DNA of 64,000 nucleotides from Isoetes taiwanensis (Eukaryota > Streptophyta > Lycopodiopsida > Isoetales > Isoetaceae): the NCBI GenBank assembly GCA_021234155.1, contig JAJEKV010000008.1, positions 16,530,006-16,594,005 of the forward strand. Reading direction: 5' to 3'. Every line of letters begins with the position of its first letter. Within the stretch, counting starts at the first letter, position 1. The notes beneath the pieces are model-generated. The model had not been told where the DNA came from. It saw nothing but the letters and a program-made list of their open reading frames with translations, and ran no database searches. This document shows positions 1-10,230 of the stretch, piece by piece. The position numbers and the translations under genes are program-made.

Positions 1-93
1 CAGTCCCAAAAAAGGTATGTACCAAATTTCAAACTTCAAGCATGGGTAGGAAAAAGCGGGATAAACATTAGTATATTAAAAAAGCCTCATTTG

Positions 94-118
94 AAAAAAA
101 AAAAAAAAAAAAAAAAAA
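94..118. repeat. poly-A run, 25 bases
   Basis: An uninterrupted run of A. No retroelement 3' end is recognisable in front of it, so it is listed only as a homopolymer. Confidence 0.9.
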
Positions 119-199
119 GGGAGGTCTATTCTTTTTAATATACATAGAAAGATCTGATTGTCCATTAAAAATGCGGGGTCTATTTTTTCCATATAGCTC

Positions 200-480
200 A
201 TAGAAAATACAAAAGATATGGTGTCATTAGAAAATACATAGGATTTGTGTTTTTATTAGAAAATACATAGGATAGGATATTGTGTTTGTTAAGAAAATAC
301 ATGGGATATGGTGACCATTAGAAAATACATAGGATATGGTGTCCCATTTTTTTTTGAAAAAGCTATGGGGTAACCATTGACATGCATATACATAGAATAG
401 AATAGAATAGAATAGAGAATAGAATAGAATAGAATAGAATAGATATGGTGTCCATTAGAAAATAGATAGGATATTTTATA
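200..480. repeat. degenerate tandem repeat with an AATAG microsatellite
   Basis: About six imperfect copies of a unit like ATTAGAAAATACATAGGATA, each followed by a version of TGGTGTCC, cover this stretch. Inside it, about 393-441 is a microsatellite of TAGAA units with one interruption. That pentamer is the reverse complement of the CTATT tail that ends the RTE-like LINEs at 6.78 and 58.3 kb, but no LINE sequence adjoins it here. Confidence 0.8.
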
Positions 481-552
481 CTATAGTTTTCGCCACACTA
501 TTGCATTTTGATCTCCATTGAACAAAGGTATAATAATAAGATATGATATTTG

Positions 553-2124
553 AAAGTTATTTATTTTCGACTTTCTTGGATCTGCGTTGCCTTTCTTGAC
601 CAGCTAGTCAAGAAAGGCCCTCAAGAAAATGTTTTTGAGGAATTAAAAAATTTGAAAAAAAAAGTATCTTTTTTTTTTATATATATATATTTGTACTATA
701 ACTCTTATGGGTTTACTTATTCATGCATGTGAGTAGTACACAGGCTTAGGCATATTGGCTATTGATGGACCATGGTTCTAAAGGTATAAAGCTGAGCTAT
801 ATTGATAGATCTTTTCATAAACCATGGGGAGTGCACACCAATATTTTGGTCTTCAGTATTGGTTTTCTTAAAATAGTTGGACTATGATTCTTTTATGGCT
901 TATGTGGCCATGTGTCCATAGAATCGTGGCTCTAATTATAAGTACACAATATATGGTTTTTTTTTTTATAAATGGCAGCCCCTGCAAAATCTCTTCGGGT
1001 CTCTCTAAATCCGTTCAGCAAGGCCATCTGAACAGAATCGGCTCCTAAAGTAATATTGGTGATCCAACAAAAAAAACTGCAATTAAAAAGCACTTTGAAT
1101 CGAACTCAATTAAGCGTATCAAAATGTCCACGAATAAATATCTTGAGAAAAGATCATCTTCTTCAGATAAAACTCCAATCACAATTCTCCTGATCATGCC
1201 TCTCATGCATAGGCGGCTTCTTCATGTCAGGCTTCTCCAATCACAAAAGGTTCGCAGATTCTTCTATATGCCTTCTAATGAATCAACTTGTATAAGACAA
1301 CGATCTTCAAATGTTTTGGTTTCGCCTCTTTGTGTCATGACCCACCAATTTCAAGATCCAAGATCCACCTTCTGTATCAAATCCAGTTGGAGTACTCTTC
1401 ACTTAATCCATCTGTATCCGCCCTTTTCCTGATGCGTCATTGAATCTGCACAACCCTTCTTCTTCCTTTTTTAATATCCACAGACCTTTTTCTTTTCTAT
1501 CTTGCTGCCATGGCACCATAAACTATTGTAGTTAAACTATTGAATGTTGGATGCTGATTTTTCAACATCTTGTACTTGCAACTCGCTTGATGAACATGAA
1601 GATCCCCCGCTGATCCAGGAAAAATTTCTAAATTTTTTCCACGGGTTATTCCTTGCCCATTGAATCTGCGGCTTCTCTACGGCCGGATCTCACAACTAAT
1701 CAAACTTGCATCGCCTTGATTTTGCAAAGCGTAGAAATTAGTTGGTCGATTTATATAGCAGAAATAGGAGAATGTTTTTCCACATTAACACAATCTAACC
1801 CGAGGTGATGCAAATCGTATATTGGGTAGCCTTTAGAAACAACATGAAGTAGGGTATGCATAACCAAACCTTAAACGCGGTGAGATATTAATGCGATCCA
1901 ATAAGGTTGCAAATAAATTACAATATGCAAGAGCATCAACAATTAAGAATCTTATTTGCTATGAGATGCACCAAGGAATGTAATCCGAGTTAAACAACGC
2001 CAACGGGTTATGTGGATCAGACCTCCAAGATTGAAGCACAAGTTGATAGAGGAAAGAAACTAGAATAAGCATTTGTGATGACCTCCAACTTTAATTGCAA
2101 AAGGGCCAATCGATTTAGAAACAT
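553..2124. repeat. dispersed repeat R1, copy A
   Basis: This segment recurs nearly identically at 31860-33420 and 39069-40650, and its second half also at 4660-5390 and 52365-53390. It carries a conserved small frame (1124-1432, 102 codons) that is intact here and in the 39.6-kb copy but broken in the 32.4-kb copy. I do not recognise the product and cannot say that it is translated. The copy stops abruptly at about 2124, where copia gag sequence begins. Confidence 0.85.
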
Positions 2125-2504
2125 ATACATCCACATTTCTTTGGGAGTCATACCTCTCAGCTTTAACTTGATCACAGGCCCCACTTTGCAACATATTATT
2201 GCCTAAGCTTCCATTATCCTAAGTTTTTCATCCTCCACACTCAAGGTTGAACTTACTGGTGTACTTTCAGTTGCTTCTCCAACAGTGGAACCTTCACCAC
2301 TTGAACTAGAGCTAGTTCCCCCTTGACTGGTTGTTCCTGCACTTACAATCACACCAAGATATTTTGTAGTATTAGAATCAATCAAATACAACAGTTTTTC
2401 AAATTCCAAGACTTGATGATACACTTTGCTTCGGATCTGGAAGCCTCCATCACTTTTAAACACTTCTATAGAGTTTAAAGATTAGCATAGAATCTAGTAG
2501 CCAT
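2125..2504 (-). pseudogene. Ty1-copia gag N-terminal fragment
   Basis: Read on the minus strand, an ATG at 2504 lies just downstream of the primer-binding site and opens a short frame that is soon broken. The frame resumes at 2463 with a Gag-like N-terminal region (LEFEKLLYLIDSNTTKYLGV) and a Ser/Thr-rich linker. After one in-frame stop near 2203 it continues to a piece ending MTPKEMW, which resembles the TAKEMW motif of copia Gag (UBN2-type region). Gag would coat element RNA in cytoplasmic particles. The matching gag C-terminus lies 50 kb away at 51.8-52.4 kb and is also joined to R1. The fragment is non-functional. Confidence 0.7.
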
Positions 2505-2518
2505 GATACTAGCACATT

Positions 2519-2530
2519 GCTCGATACCAA
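2519..2530 (-). other. copia primer-binding site (initiator Met tRNA type)
   Basis: The minus strand reads TTGGTATCGAGC directly after the LTR end. The canonical plant copia site is TGGTATCAGAGC; here the A of its CAG is missing. Its position against the LTR makes the call firm. Confidence 0.8.
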
Positions 2531-3190
2531 TGAAGATATTATTCAATTACTAGTTCTATCAATCGAGCTAGTTAGCACAACTTCAAATGAACAATATCCA
2601 GACTAGTGCAACACCTCAATAAAATATTCTAAACCATTATAAGAATCATAGAGGTTACTATTCATTTGGATATGATTACATCACTGTAGCAATTCATATC
2701 CTAAAGTCTTATTGGTTGCCCCGAGAGCCCAAGCACTCAACAGCACTCACAGCACTTGCCGATTGCACTATCCACCCTAGTCCGCTCCCGCATTCATCTG
2801 CCCTGCTCTATATACTTATGATCTGTTTCCGGTGTATTATTTCGGTCCGTGAATTTTCACCTTAGCCCAAACAATATCCCCGGTCATTCTCATATTCTCG
2901 AGATCGGTTTGGGTTTTCTCATATATGAATATCCCACATGCATTTCGTTTATGTTATGACCTCGAACCATTGAAGCAAATATAACTCCAAATATTGTCTC
3001 ACTTCATATGCAACCTTTGAACCTAAATGCAACTGTGTTCTTCAATCTCCAACTGTGCTCTTTATCTTAACCAATATGATCATGAATATCATAGTGTCAC
3101 GCAACTTAGATCATATGGTAATCCTTAGATATGAACATTGTGTTAACAACTTCCTTTGAGAATGAATCATATAACATGATTATCCCAACA
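2531..3190 (-). repeat. copia LTR, copy A (5' LTR)
   Basis: On the minus strand it starts TGTTGGGATAATCATG and ends ATATCTTCA, so it has TG...CA ends and is 660 bp long. Near-identical copies lie at 33769-34454 and 40991-41645. The primer-binding site beside its inner end marks it as the 5' LTR of a minus-strand element. The outer flank is TTTAG. The outer flank of the other two LTRs is TTTCG, so these may be the two sides of one 5-bp target duplication with a single change. Confidence 0.85.
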
Positions 3191-4680
3191 TTTAGGTCCA
3201 CAATTAAGGACAATTTAAAAGCGATAATGGGGGCAATGTGGCATTTTGAGAATAGATTATTGGTTTGGCATTATGAAATAGATGTGATCTCTCATTGTAG
3301 CATATAGCTCCATGCTTCACAAACATATGCTATAACGTTAAAGATGTGATTTTTTTTTTTTTTTTTTTTTGAAGGTAAGGTTCTTTGCTTTTTATTGATA
3401 TAAAAGTTATATACAAGCGGTATTTGTCTAGTACTATAGACTTCCCTCTACATCTTCTCAGAGTGGATACTAGGGAGAAGGTGTGAAATTCTCCTATTCC
3501 ATCATATTAACCTTGAGGATGTTTAGCAATTTCTCCCCTATTCCATTATATTGATTCCCCTGCGGTGCTAGTCCCTAGTGATATATCATTCTGTTCACAG
3601 CAGGTAAGGCACAAGGCATTAGCAAAGGTTTCTTGTGTATTTCAAAATTGATACACATCCATTACTACCACACATGGAAGTTGGCAAAAGAAATGTTCGA
3701 TGGCCTTGTGCAGGGTGCTAGTCCCTAGTGATATATTTGTTCACGGCCAGGTAAGGCACAAGGCATTAGTTTTTTCTTGTGTATTTCAAGATTGATACAC
3801 ATCCATTACTACCACACATGGAAGTTGGCAAGAGAAATTTGTGGCCAAGGCCCCGCGATAAGTTTCTTGTTGATTTGAATATGCCAATTAAATTCCAGCC
3901 CAGTGGTTTTAGTGTTGGAAAGTGAAATGTTCTTGTTGATTTGAATATACCAATTAAATTAAATATGCATAAACCTGCAATATTTCATTCTATATTTGTG
4001 GACAGGTTTTCTCGCATGGTTGGGCCAAGATTTATGTGGTATAGAAAATCGTATGTTTCTGCATGTTTGAGGAACTTATTGGCAATGATGAATGATTAGG
4101 GTTTTCGTGAGGCCATTGTGGCCTAGAGGTTCGAATCCTCTGACCCAAAGAGGAAGATTTCTTTCCTTCCTTATTTGTTTGTTTGTTTTTTTTTTTCTAT
4201 GTCTCTGTCTTGTCATTCCGGCCCAGCGGTTTTAGTGCGTTATGGTAGCAGCAGAAATGATTTGGGATCCCACTCCCTGCACTTTAAAATCCATAGCTAT
4301 TCTGGGAAAATACATAGCTAGCGAGATTTTCACAGTTGGGGGGTATGAGTGGGCTATATATTTCTATCCTGATGGAAAAGAAACCGAAGGCTCTTTGTGT
4401 ATCTGCATTCACCACACTTTTAAGCGAGAGCACAAATGTGAGGGCTTTATTTAAATCAACCCTTTTAGATTAGAATGGGAAGGCAAGGCATAAGGTGCAT
4501 AGCCATTTTGATGGATTCTCTTGAAGCGAGGGCCTCAAATCTTTGTAGCATGGCGGCAATATGTGATATGTCTTGTATAAATGCATGGGTTTGAGACCAT
4601 GGTCTTGTAAAATTGTATGTTTATTACGGCAATGCTCTTTTTCGGACTATATATCCATTAGAGACCATAGGAAATGTCAT
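3191..4680. repeat. dispersed repeat R2, copy 1
   Basis: Shared with 14646-15689, 53391-54640 and 59131-60189. Each copy holds the 31-bp direct repeat coding about FLVDLNMPIK twice and then a MATH exon fragment. This copy has a poly-T run near 3350-3370 and an internally repeated stretch (3540-3660 against 3715-3800). A tRNA-like box lies at about 4109-4133. Confidence 0.85.
4242..4530 (+). pseudogene. MATH-domain (BPM-type) exon fragment, copy 1
   Basis: The frame reads [20 protein letters not shown] followed by YPDGK. This is the start of the MATH domain of plant BPM proteins, which are Cullin-3 substrate adaptors with a C-terminal BTB. After frame breaks it resumes as [13 protein letters not shown], the next conserved block of that domain. 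The BTB region is absent and several stops interrupt the frame, so this is a dead fragment carried inside R2. Family identity rests on my recognition of these blocks. Confidence 0.75.
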
Positions 4681-5393
4681 GTCCCACCAATTCGAAGATC
4701 CGTAAGCTTCTCTATCTTGCTGCCATATCACCATAAGCTATACCATTTAAACTATTGAATGTTGGATGCTGATTTTTCAACATCTTGCACTTGCAACTTG
4801 CACGATGAGCATGATGATCCCCTACGATCCGGGGGAAAATTTTTAAAATTTTTCCACGGAGTTAATCCTTGCCCATTAAGTTTGAAGCTTCCTCTCACAT
4901 AAATCAGACTTGCATACGCATGATTTTCCAAAATGTAGAAATTAGTCATGGATTTAGATAGCAAAAAAATATGAGATTTTTTTTTTTATCCACATTAATA
5001 CAATCTAACCGAGGTGATGCAAATTGTGTCGTGGGTAACCTTTAGAACCAAAATGAAGTAGGCTATGCATAACCAAACCTTAAGCACGGTGAGATATTGT
5101 GCAATCCAATAAGGTTGCAAATAAAAAAAATGCAAGAGCATTAACAATTAGGAATCTTACTTGCTATGAGATGCAACAAGGAATTTGGTCTGAGTTAAAC
5201 AGCCCCAAAGGCTTATGTGGATCGGACCTCCAAGATTGAAGCACAAGCTGATAAAGGAAAGAAATTAGAATAAGCATTTGTGATGACCTCCAACTTCAAT
5301 TGCAAAAGGGCCAATTGATAGAGACATGGCATAGACAAATACTCAAATCATCTCCACTAATAATAGAGCAAGTCTAGCTATTTGATGGGCGCC
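4681..5393. repeat. dispersed repeat R1, partial copy
   Basis: Starts at CCCACCAATTCGAAG and follows the 52365-53390 copy closely. It is cut at about 5393, where an RTE-like LINE fragment begins. It shows that R1 can follow R2 directly, as well as precede it (53390). Confidence 0.8.
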
Positions 5394-6782
5394 CATCTCG
5401 TGCATCACACAATCCGGCAACTTATATATGCTGACGATGTCAATCTCCTGGCCTATACTCCAAAGAACGTGCAATGCTCTTGACACTTTTTACCGATTCA
5501 CTGGCATGCGAGTTAACTTGGCCAAAACTAGGGTGCTGCTGGTTTCATCATCCCGTCAGCTAAGGCTTCCCTCATTTACTTACCAGGGATAAGATGTAGA
5601 GGTGGCTCCGACCTACAAGTACTTGGGCATCGAGTTCTCTACTACCACCCATTGGGATGCTATCATCAGGTTGCGGGTCACGGCGGGTTGGAAAGCACTA
5701 TATGCCATGCAGAACAACATCCACAAGGCAGAGTTTTATGCCTGGGGCCACCAGTCACACTTGTTTCGGGCCTTGGTCGAGCCGATCCTTTTGTATGGGG
5801 CAGAAGTGTGGGGTCTGGTGATATCCCTCAACACCTGGAATGACTTCGAGCAGGTGCAGAAAGCCTTCTTGGCACGAGCCCTTGGGGCAAAGTCCACAGT
5901 TCCATACCAGATCCTACTCCAGGAGACAGGTTTTCTCCCTTCAATGGGCTGCATTGGATGCCATATCATTTACTTCCAGAAGGTGGTCGCTATGGGTGAT
6001 ACACGTTTGCCCAACCTTGCTTTGGCCATGGCGATGGGTCCCCAATGCGAAAGCACGCTAGAAGGACAAGCAAGCTCGGTGGTTCTCCTGTTTTGGGGTG
6101 TACATGCAAGCAGATCGTACCGCGTAAGGACAAAAAAAGATCACAAGGCTAAGTTGTACCTAGATGCTACTTTCCTTCGCAAGCTCTAGGATGCAGATGC
6201 TCTGACGCACGTTAAGCTGGCACACTATCAGCAGCAAGTCAATCCTAAGCTCATGAGAGGCCCACACCAGTACTTGTACACCCAGTTGCCCATGAAGAAG
6301 CGCAGACTTATAGCTTCCAGGTGCACATCGCCTCCACATTGAGACAGGACGTTGGGCTCGGGAAGCACGAGAGCAAAGGCTTTGCCAGTGTTGCCATCAG
6401 GGCGCCATTGAGGATGAATGTCATGCCCTCCAGATCTTCCCAGCATTTGCCCATATCCGAGAGCGGTATATTCGATTACTAGTGCCTGGCCAACCGTTGC
6501 ATGAGTTATTGAATACGGCGTCAGTGGGTTTGTTGGGGTCATACCTCCAGGAGGTTATGGATGCACGGACTCAGTTGTGTCCTCGGGGCGATTGAACTGT
6601 CATATACAACTGCTGATCGCCCGGCATACTTATTGTTTGCTAAGGTTTTTCCCTCGAAAACCCTTCGGGGCGGGGGTTTTTTAATCCTGTCAGTAATACG
6701 TTTGCTGCTCTCTTTTTATTTGGGTCCCATAGGCCAATCGATCTCCGTGGATGCTAAAAAATCTATTCTATTCTATTCTATT
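5394..6782 (+). mobile_element. RTE-like LINE fragment 1, 5'-truncated
   Basis: The first codons give RQLIYADDVNLLA, the YADD catalytic box of a LINE reverse transcriptase, at about 5420-5460. A 195-codon frame (5602-6189) follows with the conserved segment YKYLGIEFSTTTHWD and the post-RT region. The 3' end has a structured CCCTCGAAAACCC...GGGGTTTTT stretch and a tail of CTATT units (6760-6782), which fits RTE-type LINEs that end in short tandem repeats rather than poly-A. The 5' part (endonuclease, RT fingers) is missing. The same element, longer, is at 56.3-58.3 kb. The clade is inferred. Confidence 0.75.
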
Positions 6783-6818
6783 CTTTGCAATATGCAAAAC
6801 CCAATGCATATTGCAAAG
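6783..6818. other. perfect 13-bp stem-loop
   Basis: CTTTGCAATATGC and GCATATTGCAAAG are exact inverted repeats around a 10-base loop, immediately 3' of the LINE tail. The same structure is kept at about 58326-58361. Confidence 0.9.
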
Positions 6819-7530
6819 AAAAGAAAAGAAGTAGAACCCAATGCTTCTATGATGTGCTAAGTTATTTGGATCCCAGTAACCCATCAGATAGAGAGAAGCT
6901 TTTTTCCAGACATAGTCCAACCATAGTAGCTTTGGATTCATTTAATCCGATATTTGGGCAAGATGCCACACAGGGAAGACACATAAAGTTTACTGCATGT
7001 TATCTGCGTCAAATAGACCTTAAATCCATCTCTAAAACTCTCATTAATGGTAAAGACAGGAGAAATTTGATTAAAAGTCCGAGGCATACGAAGCAACAAT
7101 AAGCCAGAAGAAGTTGTTCTCACATTGCAGACTGAGTCGTGGCCAGTTAAAGCACTCAAAATTCCAAGGCTTACCTTTTGCTGAGCTCTTAGATCAAATG
7201 ACTCCATTTGGAAAAACAGAGGTGTTGAGGAAACTTCAGGGGTTGTTTCAGAATCTCTTTGCTCTGTCCTATGGTTGCTTTGAATTTCCTAGCAAAGATC
7301 TGGTCTGGAAGAGTTGCTCCTCTCAGTTTAATTCTGAGCTAGAAGAATGAGGACATCTTGTCTATGGTGGCCGAGTCCAGAGCAGAGCTCGCCAGAATGC
7401 CAGATGTTGCCAATCCGAGACCGGAAAATATTGCCAAAAAGTTGTACCCAGGAAAAAGAACTATACGTACCGCCAAGATAATAGAGCATAAAAGAATCGA
7501 ATGTTTGAAAACTGAATTATATATGTGTAG
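6819..7530 (+). other. unrecognised gene-like fragment
   Basis: Overlapping short open stretches with protein-like composition lie here, e.g. DVLSYLDPSNPSDREKLFSR (about 6850-6910), LLDQMTPFGKTEVLRKLQ (about 7180-7240) and ENIAKKLYPGKRTIRTAKII (about 7420-7480), in changing frames. The S2 copy (58362-58840) repeats the first part but lacks about 240 bp (7292-7529). I do not recognise the family. It may be a captured exon or cDNA piece. Confidence 0.35.
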
Positions 7531-7596
7531 ACAATGCTAGGAATATTTTGTTACCCACATACTGTAATGACAAAAGACTTGGCTAATATTGATATT

Positions 7597-7604
7597 GATA
7601 TTGA
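7597..7604. repeat. target-site duplication of LINE-1 (left)
   Basis: GATATTGA, repeated exactly at 14425-14432. The empty site in S2 (about 58900-58915) has this sequence with no insertion. Confidence 0.75.
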
Positions 7605-7685
7605 GGTGGAATGGGGAACGGAAAAAAATGAACGTTGAGCGCCTCGAACCGAGCGCCTGGCTCCAGGGAGAACCTCCCAACCCCG

Positions 7686-8078
7686 ATGGATGAGGCTTTG
7701 CTTGAAGCTGTTCTCCAGGGGTTGGGAATCTCTAACATCCCCCTGGAACTGCAGGATGCCGTAGTAGTTATAGAAAATTTGATTTCCATTACAGTAAATT
7801 CTCATTCTAGAATTGGCTTTTGCAGATTTGGTCTTAGTTCGTTCTTCTTGTGTATTCTTTGTTTTGATAGACCAGGCTCTTTAAGAGTTGCAGCTCACAA
7901 TTCTCAGCCGTACCTAGCCCTGGGTAACAGATTTGAACGAAATCTCTTCACTATGAGCGCCCCAATTGACTTCGGGATTGAACCTATATTCCACTGGGCG
8001 ATATTCTTCGACCTCCAGCCATCCCAACACATCAGTGATCTCGATACGGTGGTGTGGAGGTTCCTAGTATCCAATTAG
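7686..8078 (+). CDS. LINE-1 ORF0, small conserved protein
   Basis: A 130-residue frame starting at the ATG that is also conserved in LINE-2 (MDEALLEAVLQGLG here, MDEAFLEAVLQGLG there). An in-frame TTG lies further upstream in both, but conservation is best from this ATG. The protein has a hydrophobic middle (SSFFLCILCFDRPGSLRVAA) and ends near WRF. I recognise no domain. Its retention in two diverged elements ahead of ORF1 suggests that it belongs to the element. Here a spacer of about 260 bp separates it from ORF1, against 2 bp in LINE-2. Confidence 0.6.
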   Translation: MDEALLEAVLQGLGISNIPLELQDAVVVIENLISITVNSHSRIGFCRFGLSSFFLCILCFDRPGSLRVAAHNSQPYLALGNRFERNLFTMSAPIDFGIEPIFHWAIFFDLQPSQHISDLDTVVWRFLVSN

Positions 8079-8339
8079 TGGTTTTCTTGGGCCCCGTGCC
8101 AAATCTAGGGGGCCTGTCAGGGTAGGGTCAGGTTTAGTTCTATAGGATTTGCATTCTCTGTAGCTTTTGTGTACGGTTTGTCATATTTTAGGCGAGATTC
8201 TTCTTGGGAGAGGGAAGGAGTTATCATTGGCAGTTATCCCCTTTCTGGAGGGAAAAGCGAAGGGGAAAGGTCTGCAACCTCAGTGAACGGTTGCTTTCTT
8301 TCCGGATCAAGAACCTCTTCGTCTCTGATTAGCTTCACC

Positions 8340-10230
8340 ATGAGGACCAAGGCAAGTACCTCTATCCCGCGCAGCAGCAAGGAGGATGACGAGTGGAACC
8401 AGATTTTCTGGTTGGACAGTAAGAACGACAAGGCTTGGGGAATCTTGAAGGAGCTGTATATGGGGCTTGAAGTCATAAAAGATCAGCAGAAGGCAGCAGC
8501 ATTCTGCATGGGTGTGCATGAAGAAATTGGCATTCTGACATGCAAGGAAAAACTGGAGACTATTGATAAAGACTACATGAACGGAAGGGCCAATGACAGG
8601 GATTGGGTGTGGAACACATTCGGATATATGCAAGAACTCGACAATACCCTTTATAAGTTAATTACGGTCAAGCAGGGGCACACCGAAACAGACTGTTGTA
8701 GCCTCAAGAACAGTATCTTCAGGGCGTATATGGATGAAATGCTTGCAAAGGTTAAAAACCTGATCATTCAATGGGATGGGCTGAGAGAAACCTCTAATGC
8801 TAGCATCAGGCTCATAAAGAGATGGGAAGAGGCCGAAGACAATGTTATTGAAAGGCACAGAAAAATATTTAGGTAAACTCTTGCGCTGAATGAACCATTG
8901 GAAGGTATTTCAACATCCCTCGAGGTTTATCAGTTAAGAGGCAAGAAATCAGCGAAACTCTGCAATATCAAGGATTCAAATGGATTCTTTAATCCAGAAG
9001 AGGTGAACTCATGTGATTGTGGGAATTGCGAGGAAATCCGGCTATCAGCGCTAAATGTGCCGAAAACTAAATTTGGAGAGAACAAAATTAGCAACTCCAT
9101 CCCCATAATCGGCAAGAACGACAAAATCAAAGGTCCACATTCTATCCCTTCCTATAAAAATATTCTTATGAAGGATAATATTTCTGGTTCTGTTTCTCAA
9201 CCGACTGACTCAGGGAACCAGAATACAGTTAGGGGGGATTTTATAGATTTGTTTGATGTTTCGGACTCTACTGCTACTGACTTGTTTTCCAGGAATGCTA
9301 TTCTTGTACAGTTCCCGCGTATGTGCCCTAATCAAGGGGAAATTAAGAACTGGATTACAAAATCCCAGCATGTCCCGATCCTTTCTATTCTTAGGTTGGA
9401 TAAGAAGACCTTCCAAATTGTTTGTAGGGACGAGATTTGTGTCAAGCAAATTCTAAAGAGGAGGCTGGACTTTATCAGCAATGCTCCCTTCTATTTAATG
9501 AATTGGTCCCCCAATTTCATTCCGGGAACGACGGAGGAGATTAAGACCTCTACATGGTTATCTTTCCCTAATCTCCCCCCAGCTTTTTGGACCCGATCCC
9601 ATTTAAGTGCCCTTTGTGAATCTTTAGGGGAAGTCCTCGAAATCACTATCCCCCAAACTAACTTCCCTTCGGTTTGCATATCTAAGAAAATTAACTCCGA
9701 ATGGAAGAGGAAGATTAAAATCAGAGTCAAGGCTGATGAGTTCCTGGACCTTACTATCAATTATTCTAAATGGCCAATCCAAGAACCTGAATCAGTCTCT
9801 AGCCAAATTCCTAAACAGGTTTGGATCCCGAAAGCTAATAAAAAGGACAACTGAACCCAACAGGGTTGAGGAACCTTCTGATACCAAACAAACTCTGATC
9901 ATTCCTGATCAAAGAAAGCACCTTGATAACCCTTCTAAAATAAAAATTCAAGATGACATGGTTGTCCTTATCAAGAATATTAACCTTTCAGTGAGAATTG
10001 ACACAGGAGACTTAGTTTTCACTTTCCCCAAGAACTTTGAATCCAATCAACAGGGGAATGAGGCTGATACTCAAAGGGAATCTCAAAGGAGTTCAGAGGA
10101 TACAGGTTGGAATATTGTTAACAGGAAAAAAGGTAGAGGTAAGAAAAAGTCCTACTTCGGCCCAAGTAGATCTAGTCCAAGAAAACAGACCATTCAAGCA
10201 GGGATGGTCCTAGGAAAATATAGATATTAA
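8340..10230 (+). pseudogene. LINE-1 ORF1, RNA-binding protein, broken
   Basis: The start is the ATG before RTKASTSIP, which aligns with the LINE-2 ORF1 start. Order: a helical region (KEDDEWNQIFWL to RHRKIFR), a TAA near 8874, then after a frameshift a Cys module at 8961-9029 (C-x3-D-x2-G-x2-N-x6-C-x-C-x2-C). Next comes a DUF4283-like RRM region with FPNLPPAFW, a second frameshift near 9850, and a basic tail ending near KKGRGKKKSYFGPSR. ORF1 proteins of plant LINEs bind element RNA. At least one stop and two frameshifts inactivate it. The final TAA abuts the ORF2 ATG. Confidence 0.8.

Noticed and set aside
393-441. AATAG microsatellite as a LINE tail
   Set aside because: No LINE 3' sequence adjoins it on either strand.
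1124-1432. 102-codon frame in R1 as a real gene
   Set aside because: Open in two of three copies but with no recognisable features, and broken by small changes in the third; noted within the repeat only.
4105-4150. A functional tRNA gene
   Set aside because: Boxes overlap, no cloverleaf can be formed, and no acceptor stem exists.
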